Below, piece after piece: positions 51,189 to 59,453 of a stretch of 64,000 nt of DNA. The number at the start of each line of letters is the position of its first letter. The stretch's first letter is position 1. The stretch covers positions 6,850,001 to 6,914,000 of the forward strand of contig NZ_AP018448.1 of assembly GCF_030294945.1 (NCBI RefSeq), in the 5' to 3' direction. The DNA is from Streptomyces graminofaciens (GTDB lineage: Bacteria; Actinomycetota; Actinomycetes; Streptomycetales; Streptomycetaceae). Below the pieces are notes generated by a model that did no database searches, was not told the origin of the DNA, and saw only the letters and a program-made list of their open reading frames with translations. The position numbers were made by a program, and so were the translations under genes.

Positions 51189-51204
51189 TGTTTCACGTGA
51201 AACA
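51189..51204. other. parS: parS site 4, upstream of aspS
   Basis: A perfect TGTTTCACGTGAAACA lies 65 bases before the aspS start codon, in the 255-base gap between the divergent phosphatase and aspS genes. Confidence 0.93.
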
Positions 51205-51268
51205 CGGACAGTGAGAGCCGTGCGACACGGACCCCGATCCCCGATCAGCGAAGACTGGATGAACGACG

Positions 51269-53032
51269 ATGCATCGGTACAGGTCCCACACCTGCGGCGA
51301 GCTCCGCGCCTCTGACGTCGGCTCCGACGTCCGGCTGAGCGGCTGGCTGCACAATCGGCGCGACCTGGGCGGCATCCTCTTCATCGATCTGCGCGACCAC
51401 TACGGCATCACGCAGCTCGTGGCCCGCCCCGGCACCCCCGCGTACGAGGCGCTCGACAAGATCTCCAAGGAGTCGACCGTCCGTATCGACGGCAAGGTCG
51501 TCTCCCGCGGCGCCGAGAACGTCAACCCGGAGCTGCCCACCGGTGAGATCGAGGTCGAGGTCGGCGAGGTCGAGCTGCTCGGCGCGGCCGCCCCGCTGCC
51601 CTTCACGATCAACGCCGAGGACGGGGTCAACGAGGAGCGGCGCCTGGAGTACCGCTTCCTGGACCTGCGCCGCGAGCGCATGCACCGCAACATCATGCTG
51701 CGTACGGCGGTGATCTCCGCGATCCGTCACAAGATGACGGCGCTGGGCTTCAACGAGATGGCGACCCCGATCCTGTCCGCCACCTCCCCCGAGGGCGCCC
51801 GCGACTTCGTCGTGCCGTCGCGCCTCAACCCGGGCAAGTTCTACGCGCTGCCGCAGGCCCCGCAGCAGTTCAAGCAGCTGCTGATGATCTCGGGCTTCGA
51901 CCGCTACTTCCAGATCGCGCCCTGTTTCCGTGACGAGGACGCGCGCGCGGACCGTTCGCCGGGCGAGTTCTACCAGCTCGACGTCGAGATGAGCTTCGTC
52001 GAGCAGGAGGACGTCTTCCAGCCCATCGAGAAGCTCATGACCGAGCTGTTCGAGGAGTTCGGCGGCGGTCGGCACGTCACCTCCCCCTTCCCGCGCATCC
52101 CGTTCCGCGAGGCGATGCTCAAGTACGGCTCCGACAAGCCGGACCTGCGCGCCCAGCTGGAGCTGGTGGACATCACCGATGTCTTCGAGGGCTCGGAGTT
52201 CAAGGCGTTCGCCGGCAAGCACGTGCGTGCGCTGGCCGTGCCTTCCGTGCAGGACCAGCCCCGGAAGTTCTTCGACCAGCTCGGCGACTTCGCGGTGACG
52301 CTGGGCGCCAAGGGCCTGGCCTGGGTGCGGGTGGCCGAGGACGGCTCGCTGACCGGCCCGATCGCCAAGTTCCTGACCGAGGAGAACGTCGCCGAGCTGA
52401 CCAAGCGCCTGTCGCTGGCCGCCGGTCACGCCGTCTTCTTCGGCGCTGGCGAGTTCGACGAGGTCTCGAAGATCATGGGCGCGGTGCGGGTCGAGGCCGC
52501 CAAGCGCGCCGGGCACTTCGAGGAGGGCGTCTTCCGCTTCTGCTGGATCGTCGACTTCCCGATGTACGAGAAGGACGAGGACACCGGCGCGATCGACTTC
52601 TCGCACAACCCGTTCTCCATGCCGCAGGGCGGCCTGGAGGCCCTGGAGACCCAGGACCCGCTGGACATCCTCGGCTGGCAGTACGACATCGTCTGCAACG
52701 GGACCGAGCTGTCCTCCGGCGCGATCCGGAACCACGAGCCGGAGATCATGCTCAAGGCGTTCGAGATCGCGGGCTACGACCGCGAGACCGTCGAGGAGAA
52801 GTTCGCCGGCATGCTGCGCGCCTTCCGCTTCGGCGCCCCGCCGCACGGCGGTATCGCCCCCGGCGTCGACCGCATCGTCATGCTCCTCGCGGACGAGCCC
52901 AGCATCCGCGAGACGATCGCCTTCCCGCTCAACGGCAACGCCCAGGACCTGATGATGGGCGCGCCGACGGAGCTGGAGGAGGCGCGGCTGAAGGAACTGC
53001 ACCTTTCGGTGCGGAAGCCGCAGCCGAAGTAG
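51269..53032 (+). CDS. aspS: Aspartate--tRNA ligase
   Basis: A 587-residue class II synthetase of bacterial type. It has an N-terminal OB-fold anticodon-binding domain ([31 protein letters not shown]), then motif 1, motif 2 ([32 protein letters not shown]), a bacterial insertion (GAD) domain (about 290-410) and motif 3 ([26 protein letters not shown]). In organisms lacking AsnRS or GatCAB differences it may be non-discriminating; the sequence alone does not tell. The ribosome site before ATG 51269 is weak. A perfect parS lies just upstream. A terminator follows. Confidence 0.97.
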   Translation: MHRYRSHTCGELRASDVGSDVRLSGWLHNRRDLGGILFIDLRDHYGITQLVARPGTPAYEALDKISKESTVRIDGKVVSRGAENVNPELPTGEIEVEVGEVELLGAAAPLPFTINAEDGVNEERRLEYRFLDLRRERMHRNIMLRTAVISAIRHKMTALGFNEMATPILSATSPEGARDFVVPSRLNPGKFYALPQAPQQFKQLLMISGFDRYFQIAPCFRDEDARADRSPGEFYQLDVEMSFVEQEDVFQPIEKLMTELFEEFGGGRHVTSPFPRIPFREAMLKYGSDKPDLRAQLELVDITDVFEGSEFKAFAGKHVRALAVPSVQDQPRKFFDQLGDFAVTLGAKGLAWVRVAEDGSLTGPIAKFLTEENVAELTKRLSLAAGHAVFFGAGEFDEVSKIMGAVRVEAAKRAGHFEEGVFRFCWIVDFPMYEKDEDTGAIDFSHNPFSMPQGGLEALETQDPLDILGWQYDIVCNGTELSSGAIRNHEPEIMLKAFEIAGYDRETVEEKFAGMLRAFRFGAPPHGGIAPGVDRIVMLLADEPSIRETIAFPLNGNAQDLMMGAPTELEEARLKELHLSVRKPQPK

Positions 53033-53070
53033 AGAATTGGGTAAGGCAAGCCTTTCTCGGGCTTGAATCG

Positions 53071-53111
53071 AAAAGGGTCCTGAAGTCGCCGGTCGATTTC
53101 AGGACCCTTTT
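53071..53111. terminator. Intrinsic terminator of aspS
   Basis: AAAAGGGTCCTGAA (53071-53084) pairs perfectly with TTCAGGACCCTTTT (53098-53111) and is followed by further T residues. This is a classical rho-independent terminator. Confidence 0.93.
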
Positions 53112-53178
53112 TCGTGCGCGGGGAAAAGGCGCTGTTTTCTCAGCTGATTGACAGGCTTCATATCTAACTTTCCGGCGC

Positions 53179-54105
53179 ATGACAGCTAACCAACAGCCTC
53201 AGCAATCCAATCTTTCCCAGGAATCGACCGGAATGGAGGACGTGTCGGACACGCGGGATCTGACGCGCCGGAAAGTCGTTGTCGTGGGTGCGAGCGCGGT
53301 CGCCGCGGTGGGCCTCGGCGGCGCTCTGGCGGCGAACGCCGTCGCCGGTGAGCAGAGAGGGGAGGCCGCCGGGAAGTCGGCCGAGAGCCTCGCGGAGGAG
53401 TGCTACAAGCTCACCTCGGAGACCGTCGAGGGCCCGTACTACATCGACGCGGACAAGGTCCGCCGGGATGTCACCGAGGACCGGGAGGGCATCCCGCTCC
53501 TGCTCCACCTGAAGGTCGTCGACGCCGAGACGTGCCGGCCGATCCGCAACGCGGCCGTCGACATCTGGCACTGCGACGCGGCGGGCGTCTACTCCGGCTA
53601 CGAGGACATGGGCAACGGCGGTGGCGGCCCCGCCCCGACCGGTGAGCCCCCGACCCCCGGCCCCTCGGGCCCGCCCCCCGGCGGCGGCCACCAGGAGCCC
53701 ACGGACGACACCCGCTATCTGCGCGGCACCTGGCGCACGGACCGCAAGGGCTTCGTCACCTTCAAGACCGTCTTCCCCGGCTGGTACCGGGGCCGTACGG
53801 TGCACATCCACACGAAGGTGCACGTCAACGGCGAGTGGACGGACGCCGGGTACGAGGGCGGCAGCACCTGCCACACCGGCCAGTTCTTCTTCGACGAGGA
53901 GTCCGTGCTGGCCTCGGCCGTCGTGGAGCCGTACGCGTCGAACACGGCGGAGCGCACGACGCTCGACGAGGACACGATCTACGACGGCAGCGGCGTCCAG
54001 GGCGGTCTGCTGAAACTGCGCTACGACAAGAACGACATCGCCAAGGGCGTACGGGCCTCGCTCACGGTCGGCGTGGACCCGGAGGCGGACAACACCGGGC
54101 AGTAG
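53179..54105 (+). CDS. Tat-exported intradiol ring-cleavage dioxygenase-like protein, copy 1
   Basis: A 308-residue protein. The twin-arginine signal is DLTRRKVVVVGASAVAAVGLGGALAA (about 27-52). The dioxygenase domain starts at ECYKLTSETVEGPYYID. The likely Fe(III) ligands are Tyr in WHCDAAGVYSGY, Tyr in FPGWYRGRTVHIHTKV and the two His of HIH. A Pro/Gly-rich insert (about 150-175) precedes DTRYLRGTWRTD. The family resembles protocatechuate/catechol dioxygenases but is exported folded, as in secreted lignin-related Streptomyces enzymes. A paralogue follows 145 bases downstream. ATG 53179 lacks a strong ribosome site. Confidence 0.85.
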   Translation: MTANQQPQQSNLSQESTGMEDVSDTRDLTRRKVVVVGASAVAAVGLGGALAANAVAGEQRGEAAGKSAESLAEECYKLTSETVEGPYYIDADKVRRDVTEDREGIPLLLHLKVVDAETCRPIRNAAVDIWHCDAAGVYSGYEDMGNGGGGPAPTGEPPTPGPSGPPPGGGHQEPTDDTRYLRGTWRTDRKGFVTFKTVFPGWYRGRTVHIHTKVHVNGEWTDAGYEGGSTCHTGQFFFDEESVLASAVVEPYASNTAERTTLDEDTIYDGSGVQGGLLKLRYDKNDIAKGVRASLTVGVDPEADNTGQ

Positions 54106-54132
54106 GGCAAGCCTTTTCGAGGATTTTTGCCG

Positions 54133-54172
54133 AAAGCGGGCTCGAAATGGACGGCGATTTCGGGCCCGCTTT
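54133..54172. terminator. Terminator between the two dioxygenase-like genes
   Basis: The 16-base arm AAAGCGGGCTCGAAAT (54133-54148) pairs with ATTTCGGGCCCGCTTT (54157-54172) with one T-G pair and is followed by T residues. The two paralogues are therefore probably separate transcripts. Confidence 0.88.
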
Positions 54173-54250
54173 TCCGTCGTATGGGAATACTGGGGAAACC
54201 ACAGTCCTTCCCTACGGGTTTGACAGGCGCGCTCCCTAGGTTCCCTGCCC

Positions 54251-55207
54251 ATGACGGGAAACCAGCCGAAACACAAGAAGGATCTGACGCGCCGCAAGGT
54301 CGTCGTCGCGGGCGCCGGAGCGGTGGCCGCGGTGGGCGTGGGCGGCGCGGTCGTCGCGACCGCGAGCGCGGGCGAGAAGAAGAAGGGCGCCGCGACCCCC
54401 ACCAGTTCCTCCTCCACCGCCGAGGAGTGCTACAAGCTCACCTCGGAGACCACCGAGGGGCCGTACTACATCGACGCGGACAAGCTCCGCCAGGACATCA
54501 CCGAGGACAAGGAGGGCATCCCCCTGACCCTCCGCCTCAAGGTGATCGACTCCGAGAACTGCAAGCCGATCCGCAACGCGGCCGTCGACGTCTGGCACTG
54601 CGACGCGCTGGGCCTGTACTCCGGGTACGAGAGCTTCTCCCAGGGCGGCGGCGGCTCGGCGCCGACCGACGCCCCGTCCGGTACGCCCACGGGTGAGCCC
54701 CCGTCAGGCGCGCCCACCGACGGCACGGGTGGAGGCGGTGGCGGTGGCGGCCACCAGGAGCCGACCAGCGACACGCGCTATCTGCGCGGCACATGGAAGA
54801 CGGACAAGAACGGCATCGTCACCTTCAAGACGGTCTTCCCCGGCTGGTACCAGGGCCGCTGTGTCCACATCCACACCAAGGTGCACGTCAGCGGCGAGTG
54901 GACGGACGCGGGCTACGAGGGTGGCAACACCTGCCACACCGGCCAGTTCTTCTTCGACGAGGAGTCCGTCCTCGCCTCCGCCGAGGTCGAGCCGTACTCG
55001 ACGTCGACGACGGAACGCACGACCCTCGACGAGGACACGATCTACGACCAGAGCGGTGTCCAGGGCGGTCTGCTCAAGCTGAAGTACAAGAAGAACGACA
55101 TCGCCAAGGGCGTCACCGCCACGATCACGGTGGGTGTGGACCCGGACGCGACGCACACAGGCACGGAGGACTCGGCACAGCCGGGCGCCTCGGCTTCGGC
55201 CGACTGA
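54251..55207 (+). CDS. Tat-exported intradiol ring-cleavage dioxygenase-like protein, copy 2
   Basis: A 318-residue paralogue of the preceding gene product, with the same plan: Tat signal (DLTRRKVVVAGAGAVAAVGVGGAVVATASA, about 11-40), ECYKLTSETTEGPYYID, WHCDALGLYSGY and FPGWYQGRCVHIHTKV with the metal-type Tyr and His residues. Differences are a longer Gly-rich insert (about 140-170, with GEPPSGAPTDGTGGGGGGGG) and a short Ser/Ala tail after GVDPDATHTG. The strong similarity suggests a local duplication. The substrate is unknown; a secreted catechol-cleaving role is inferred. Confidence 0.85.
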   Translation: MTGNQPKHKKDLTRRKVVVAGAGAVAAVGVGGAVVATASAGEKKKGAATPTSSSSTAEECYKLTSETTEGPYYIDADKLRQDITEDKEGIPLTLRLKVIDSENCKPIRNAAVDVWHCDALGLYSGYESFSQGGGGSAPTDAPSGTPTGEPPSGAPTDGTGGGGGGGGHQEPTSDTRYLRGTWKTDKNGIVTFKTVFPGWYQGRCVHIHTKVHVSGEWTDAGYEGGNTCHTGQFFFDEESVLASAEVEPYSTSTTERTTLDEDTIYDQSGVQGGLLKLKYKKNDIAKGVTATITVGVDPDATHTGTEDSAQPGASASAD

Positions 55208-55269
55208 CGTACTGGCGGCCCGACTGGCTCACGTACTGGCGGCCCGACCGGCTGACGTACTGACGGCCC
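55202..55269. repeat. Tandem 24-bp repeat overlapping a stop codon
   Basis: One partial unit (55202-55221) and two full 24-base units (55222-55245, 55246-55269) share GACGTACTGGCGGCCC-like sequence. The first unit contains the TGA of the second dioxygenase-like gene. Confidence 0.8.
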
Positions 55270-55278
55270 GGTCCGGTT

Positions 55279-55323
55279 CGACAAGGGTCCGGAACCTCTC
55301 CCCTGGGTTCCGGGCCCTTGTCG
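55279..55323. terminator. Terminator after second dioxygenase-like gene
   Basis: Two 18-base arms (55279-55296 and 55306-55323, CGACAAGGGTCCGGAACC and its complement with one G-T pair) close on a 9-base loop. Confidence 0.88.
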
Positions 55324-55470
55324 TATGCCGGTGGGGCCGTATGTCCGTGTACGGCGGGCCGCTTGGGAAGTCATCAGGCGGCGCACAGGTTTCTCGTCGG
55401 ACGGTCACAGTGGCGGGGCGTGTGATGGGTACCGGAAACGGGACACACGCCTGAATCGCTGGAGGAGGCC

Positions 55471-55989
55471 ATGAACATCGCCGTGCTGGTGGCACTGTCG
55501 CTGATCGTCGGAGCGGTGGGGGCGGTCGTCGCACAGCGCCGCTCGTCGGGAGGGGGCTGCGGCTCCGGCCCCACGTCCGACCTGTCCGACCTGGACGCGG
55601 AGGCCGACGCCAACCGCTGGGTCGTAGGGCTGGGCGTGGGCCTGTCCGCGATCGACGTACGGGCCCAGGCCGCCGCCCACGGCGAGGCGTCCGAGGCGCT
55701 GACGCACGCGACCGAGCGCCTGCACACCGCCCGCGCCCAGCTGGCCGCCGCGCGCACGCCCGAGCAGTACGCGCTGGTGACGAGTACGGCGACGGAGGGC
55801 CTGCGCCATGTGGGCACGGCCCGGACGGCGCTGGGCCTGGAGCCGGCGGCCGGGTCGGCGGCCGGGTCGGCGGTTCAGTCGGCGGACCGTACGGCGACGA
55901 GCAGGCCGCTCGACCAGGTCAGCCGGGTGGTGCGGAAGTCGGGGCGCGCCTCCAGCACGGCCAGCAGATCGGCGACGGCCGTCTCGTGA
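55471..55989 (+). CDS. Small membrane-anchored protein, unknown, 3' end overlapping antisense gene
   Basis: A 172-residue protein. One N-terminal helix (MNIAVLVALSLIVGAVGAVVA) is followed by a soluble helical part (WVVGLGVGLSAIDVRAQAAAHGEASEALTHATERLHTARAQLAAARTPEQYALVTSTATEGLRHVGTARTALGLEP). The last 35-40 residues lie antisense to the methyltransferase gene (115-base overlap) and look like non-native read-through after two GGCGGCCGGGTC repeats. The normal stop may have been lost near 55850. GGAGGAGGCC before ATG 55471 is a good ribosome site. I do not recognise the family. Confidence 0.65.
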   Translation: MNIAVLVALSLIVGAVGAVVAQRRSSGGGCGSGPTSDLSDLDAEADANRWVVGLGVGLSAIDVRAQAAAHGEASEALTHATERLHTARAQLAAARTPEQYALVTSTATEGLRHVGTARTALGLEPAAGSAAGSAVQSADRTATSRPLDQVSRVVRKSGRASSTASRSATAVS

Positions 55990-56462
55990 CCCGCGGGCCA
56001 GCCGGGCTGCGGAGTCAAGTCGTCGACGAGATACGTCCCGCCGGGTGCGACCAGCTCCAGAGCGCGCTCGAGGTGGGTGAACTTCCCGGGCCAGGTGTCG
56101 GCGAACACGAGATCGAAGGCGGCGCCGTCGTACTCCTCCAGCCAGCGCCCGCCGTCGCCGCCGACGAAGGTGACCCGGCCGTCGTCGCGGAAGTGATCGC
56201 GCGCGACACCCTGCACGATGTCGTCGAGCTCGACGGTGACCAGCGTGGCGGTGGGGTTCATGCCACTCAGCAGCCAGGCGGTGCCCTCACCCACGCCGGT
56301 CCCCAGCTCCAGGATCCGCCCGCCGGGCCGCATGGCGGCGAGGGTGGCGAGCAGACCGCCGGTACGGGAGTCGCAGGACATGGTGAACCCGGCATCGAGC
56401 GCGGCGGCCCTCAACTCCGGGAGAGATGCGGGCAGTTGGCCGGTGCCGGGAGTGTCGTCCAT
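55875..56462 (-). CDS. O-methyltransferase-like SAM-dependent enzyme
   Basis: A 195-residue protein with LAAMRPGGRILELGTGVGEGTAWLLSGM (SAM motif I), VTVELDDIVQGVARDHF (acidic loop), FDLVFADTWPGKFTHLERALELVAPGGTYLVDDL (motifs II and III). It resembles the caffeoyl-CoA/catechol O-methyltransferase branch but is shorter. ATG 56462 starts MDDTPGTGQLPASLPELRAAALDAGFTMSCD. It is divergent from the GPP34 gene and its 3' end overlaps the convergent membrane protein gene. Confidence 0.85.
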   Translation of the reverse strand: MDDTPGTGQLPASLPELRAAALDAGFTMSCDSRTGGLLATLAAMRPGGRILELGTGVGEGTAWLLSGMNPTATLVTVELDDIVQGVARDHFRDDGRVTFVGGDGGRWLEEYDGAAFDLVFADTWPGKFTHLERALELVAPGGTYLVDDLTPQPGWPAGHETAVADLLAVLEARPDFRTTRLTWSSGLLVAVRSAD

Positions 56463-56550
56463 GTGGGGGATTCTGGAAGCGGGACGGCGGCGTCCGCAAC
56501 CGGATTCCGGTACTGGAACCCCACTGCCCCCCGCACGCGTCCTACTGATC

Positions 56551-57153
56551 ATGACCATGACCGGTACGACGCTGGGTGAACAGCTCCTGCTCCTCTCCCT
56601 GGACGACACGACGGGCCAGTCCCGGCTCCCCCTCCAGACGAGCTTCGCGATCGGGGCGGCGGCGCTGCTGGAACGGGCGCTCGCCGAGGACACGGCCCTG
56701 CCGGATGACGCCGGGCAGTGGATCCACCGGCACCGCACGGAGGAGTACGAGACCGCCCTCCAAGGCCTCCTCGCCAAGGGGCTGATCCGCAAGGAGGAAC
56801 ACCGGGTTCTGCTCTTCTTCCGCACCACGCGCTATCCGGAGGCGGACGGCACGGAGGAGTCGAGCGTGCGCAGCCGTCTGACGGACGTGGTCCTGAACGG
56901 CGCGACCCCGGACCACCGCACGGCGGCCCTGATCACCCTCCTGCACCACAATGGCCTTCAGAGCCTGGCCTTCCCGGACGCAGAGTCGGACAAGACCGCC
57001 CGCCGGACGACCGACCAGCGCATGCAGGAGATCGCGGAACACCACTGGGCGGACCCCGCACTCCGCTCCATGTCCGAAACGGCGGCCGCGACGGTGGCTG
57101 CGCTGATGGCCGCGACGGTGGCTGCGACCGTGGTGGTTACGGCGATCACGTGA
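56551..57153 (+). CDS. GPP34 family (Golgi phosphoprotein 3-like) protein
   Basis: A 200-residue protein beginning MTMTGTTLGEQLLLLSLDDTTGQSRLPLQTSFAIGAAALLERALA. This is the GPP34/VPS74 helical start, and it is followed by WIHRHRTEEYETALQGLLAKGLIRKEEHRVLLFFRTTRYPEADG (the flexible beta-hairpin region) and RSRLTDVVLNGATPDHRTAALITLLHHNGL. The Ala/Val-rich C-terminus (AAATVAALMAATVAATVVVTAIT) may be a membrane-touching helix. Eukaryotic members bind phosphatidylinositol 4-phosphate; many Streptomyces have several copies of unknown role. ATG 56551 or 56557 could be the start. Confidence 0.85.
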   Translation: MTMTGTTLGEQLLLLSLDDTTGQSRLPLQTSFAIGAAALLERALAEDTALPDDAGQWIHRHRTEEYETALQGLLAKGLIRKEEHRVLLFFRTTRYPEADGTEESSVRSRLTDVVLNGATPDHRTAALITLLHHNGLQSLAFPDAESDKTARRTTDQRMQEIAEHHWADPALRSMSETAAATVAALMAATVAATVVVTAIT

Positions 57154-57162
57154 GCCAGTGAG

Positions 57163-57407
57163 TCAGGCGGGGTCCGGCCCGGCCTCCGAAGGCTCGGAGC
57201 CCTCGGTGAACAGTTCCTCCGCGTGCGTGACCGTGCCGGACCGGTCGAGCCAGTCATTGAGGCGGTCGAGGTCGTGCATGTGCTGATGCGTTCGCGGACG
57301 CTCTCGGAGACGGGGACGCCACGCACCTCCAGCACGCGCAGAACGCCCTTGGCCTCGCCCTCGGCCTCGCCCTTCGCCTTACCCTCCAAATACCTCTCCT
57401 CGAAGAG
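57163..57407 (-). pseudogene. C-terminal fragment of an Rpn/PD-(D/E)XK transposase-like nuclease, frameshifted
   Basis: The leftward strand encodes FEERYLEGKAKGEAEGEAKGVLRVLEVRGVPVSESVRERISTCT and, after a one-base shift near 57271-57278, DLDRLNDWLDRSGTVTHAEELFTEGSEPSEAGPDPA then TGA. The Lys/Glu/Gly repeat helix followed by a short helical tail is typical of the C-terminus of the Rpn recombination-promoting nuclease family. The nuclease domain is missing. The upstream side abuts a fragment on the opposite strand, which shows that DNA has been lost or rearranged here. Confidence 0.65.
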
Positions 57408-57419
57408 GTGGGCGGGCCG

Positions 57420-57587
57420 GTGACCGCGTTGGACACGGTGCAGCGGGACACCCCGTACGGCACCGCGTTCCTCGACGACTCCGCTCAGCTGCGGGCCATG
57501 CGAACACTCCTTCGTAAGGTGGAGTCGGTATCTCTCGACCCCGTGAAGTCCCGGGACTTCGTCCACCGTTTGTCGAAGGAGCTGTAA
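57420..57587 (+). pseudogene. C-terminal fragment of an XRE/DUF5753-type regulator
   Basis: The frame reads VTALDTVQRDTPYGTAFLDDSAQLRAMRTLLRKVESVSLDPVKSRDFVHRLSKEL and ends at TAA 57585-57587, three bases before a DUF397 gene. This matches the C-terminal end of the DUF5753 regulators that normally stand immediately upstream of DUF397 genes in Streptomyces. The HTH and most of the domain are absent. The left edge meets the nuclease fragment near 57410-57420. A start at GTG 57420 is possible but unlikely to give a functional protein. Confidence 0.65.
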
Positions 57588-57589
57588 CC

Positions 57590-57763
57590 GTGATCCAGTG
57601 GCAAAAGTCCTCCTTCTCCGGCGGTGCCGACGGCAACGAGTGCGTCGAACTCGCCCATCACAAGAACGAGTTGCTTCTCCGCGAAAGCGACGACCCCGTC
57701 CGGATACTCCCGGTCACCACCGACGCCTTGGTCGCTCTCATACGGCACGTCCGCAGCGTATGA
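57590..57763 (+). CDS. DUF397 domain protein
   Basis: A 57-residue protein, MIQWQKSSFSGGADGNECVELAHHKNELLLRESDDPVRILPVTTDALVALIRHVRSV. The W-x-K-S-S-F-S-G...N-x-C-V-E-L signature defines DUF397. In Streptomyces these small proteins pair with XRE/DUF5753 regulators (BldB-like, WhiJ-type systems) and act in development or as toxin-antitoxin-like pairs. Here the partner is reduced to a fragment, leaving it orphaned. GTG 57590 lies 3 bases after the fragment stop; the AAGGAG of 57576-57581 is its ribosome site. Confidence 0.85.
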   Translation: MIQWQKSSFSGGADGNECVELAHHKNELLLRESDDPVRILPVTTDALVALIRHVRSV

Positions 57764-58161
57764 GTGTCCCGCTCCCCGAGTTCGCCGAAGCCCTCGCCGC
57801 CGTCCTCCGCGACCTGCGTGCGCAGTGCGCCGTGCAACCCGATGTCGTCGCGGACGAGGACGGACCCGGTGTCGTGCTCTGGGCCCCCGACGGCTCCGGG
57901 CAGGGTGTGTACGCCGAGCCGGACGGGCGGTCGGCGGTGCTGCTTGTGGATGTGGCGGAGCAGGTGCAGACGTGGGCCGTCGAGGCGCTCTGGGCCGCGG
58001 GAGAACCGACGGTGTGGCCGCGCTGTCCTGAGCACCCGGGGTCGCACCCGCTGACGGCGGCCGTGGAGAAGGGGGCGGCCGTTTGGGTGTGCCCTCGAAC
58101 GGCGACGGTCGCCTCTCGCGTCGGGGAACTGCCCACATGCCGGGTCGGCGACCGGCCCTGA
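57760..58161 (+). CDS. Small cytosolic protein of unknown function
   Basis: A 133-residue protein from ATG 57760, overlapping the DUF397 stop by ATGA. It starts MSVPLPEFAEALAAVLRDLRAQCAVQPDVVADEDGPGVVLWAPDGSGQGVYAEPDGRSAVLLVDVAEQVQTWAVEALWAAGEPTVWPRCPEHPGSHPL. The segment ending CPEHPGSHPL and the later CPRTATVASRVGEL recall small Streptomyces proteins with a Cys-Pro zinc-knuckle-like pair. I do not recognise a named family. The overlap implies co-expression with the DUF397 gene. Confidence 0.7.
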   Translation: MSVPLPEFAEALAAVLRDLRAQCAVQPDVVADEDGPGVVLWAPDGSGQGVYAEPDGRSAVLLVDVAEQVQTWAVEALWAAGEPTVWPRCPEHPGSHPLTAAVEKGAAVWVCPRTATVASRVGELPTCRVGDRP

Positions 58162-58176
58162 CGAGCGTGCCTCCGC

Positions 58177-58902
58177 TCACTCCGCCTCAGGCGGGGGGCT
58201 CATCGCCTCCTCCTCCAGGAGGCGTTCGGCGATGTCGTCGGCCCAGGTCTGGGCCCATTGGCGGACCGTCAGAATGGCTTCCTCGTCGAGGCCCTGGTGG
58301 GTGAACTCCCGGTCGTCGAGCCACTCCGTGCCCTCCAGGCGGGACTGGAGGTCGGTGAGGTCGAAGGTGTCGAGGGCGTGGCGGCGGCCCAGTTCCTCCA
58401 GTTCGGTGTGGGTCCAACGGTCGGCCGCCGCGTGGACGTCGATCAGGTCGCGGGGCAGGCCTCGGTCCGCCAGGACGCGGACCTTCGTGCCGATGACGTC
58501 CTCCAGGGAGGCCGTGGGGCCGAGTGGCGTCCGTACCGGAGGGTGCCAGAACGTCTGCTTGGCGATGTCCAGCGTGTGTTCCTCGGCCGTGGCGGGGTCG
58601 ACCACCAGGAGGCGGGTGGAGAGGGGGTCCGTCTCCACCCGGCTCACCTGCCAGCCTCTTTCCAGCAGGCCCGACTCCAGCGCGGTCGCGATCTCCTCCA
58701 TGGGGGCCGGGTGCTCCGTCGCCGTCTCCAGCGTTCGGTCCCGGCTGCCCTGCCAGTCGGCCAGGCCGTGGGCCACCACCGCGTAGTCGCCGGTGAGGGC
58801 GAGGGCGTAGGGGGTGCCCAGGGCGAGGACGTCGGTCAGGAGGGGGACGTGGGGGTCGGGGGCGGTCTCCGAGGTGGTCTCGGAGGCGGGGGGTGGGGCC
58901 AT
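58177..58902 (-). CDS. AbiEii-like nucleotidyltransferase-fold protein, orphan
   Basis: A 241-residue protein. It has LLTDVLALGTPYALALTGDYAVVAHGL (the G-x-x-A-x-x-x-H pattern of AbiEii/DUF1814), DPLSTRLLVVDPATAEEHTLDIAKQTFW, and SLEDVIGTKVRVLADRGLPRDLIDVHAAADRW, with the catalytic-type Lys and Asp of the family. AbiEii proteins are toxins that nucleotidylate tRNA or act on GTP, normally paired with an AbiEi antitoxin. No antitoxin gene is adjacent. The DxD metal motif of active family members is not obvious. ATG 58902 is preferred over 58923. Confidence 0.72.
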   Translation of the reverse strand: MAPPPASETTSETAPDPHVPLLTDVLALGTPYALALTGDYAVVAHGLADWQGSRDRTLETATEHPAPMEEIATALESGLLERGWQVSRVETDPLSTRLLVVDPATAEEHTLDIAKQTFWHPPVRTPLGPTASLEDVIGTKVRVLADRGLPRDLIDVHAAADRWTHTELEELGRRHALDTFDLTDLQSRLEGTEWLDDREFTHQGLDEEAILTVRQWAQTWADDIAERLLEEEAMSPPPEAE

Positions 58903-58962
58903 GCCCTGATTATCTCGGGGCATGGCCCGTACGCCCGGGGGCGCGCACGTCCTCGGCCGGTA

Positions 58963-59331
58963 TTACGTCCAGCGGCAGTTGCGCACGTCGAAGAGCGCGC
59001 CCGTGTATGAGGCGACGGTCGTCGTGCACTTCGTGCCCGCGCCGCCGGTGCAGTTGTAGTCGCTCTCGAAGATGATCGTGGTGATGTTGGCGCCGACCTC
59101 GTCGGTCCAGCGGTTGTTGGCCTGGACGCAGACACCCTTGGCGGTCGGGGAGACGATGTACGCCGACTTCGCCTTGCCCGGCGAGACGCCCGTGATCTGC
59201 CAGGTGTTGGTCGCCGCGAACGAGGCGGACGAAGTGGCCAGGACGGTGGCCCCGGCGACGAGGGCCGTGCCGGCCACGGTGGCCAGACGGCGGGCCATGC
59301 GGCTGTGCTTCACAGATGACGCGGATGGCAT
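58963..59331 (-). CDS. Small secreted protein, unknown function
   Basis: A 122-residue precursor from ATG 59331 (ATG 59298 is also possible). The signal peptide RRLATVAGTALVAGATVLATSSASFA is followed by a mature domain of about 83 residues: ATNTWQITGVSPGKAKSAYIVSPTAKGVCVQANNRWTDEVGANITTIIFESDYNCTGGAGTKCTTTVASYTGALFDVRNCRWT. Four Cys residues could form two disulfide bonds. No catalytic motif is visible. Confidence 0.78.
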   Translation of the reverse strand: MPSASSVKHSRMARRLATVAGTALVAGATVLATSSASFAATNTWQITGVSPGKAKSAYIVSPTAKGVCVQANNRWTDEVGANITTIIFESDYNCTGGAGTKCTTTVASYTGALFDVRNCRWT

Positions 59332-59453
59332 GGATGACACAGATGACTCCGTACGGGTCGTGTGGGGGGAATGTCGATCAAGGTTACGAGAAGACGAACT
59401 GCCCACCAAATCAAGGGAGTTGACGGGCAGCCCCGTGTTCGGGAACGGCTTCG

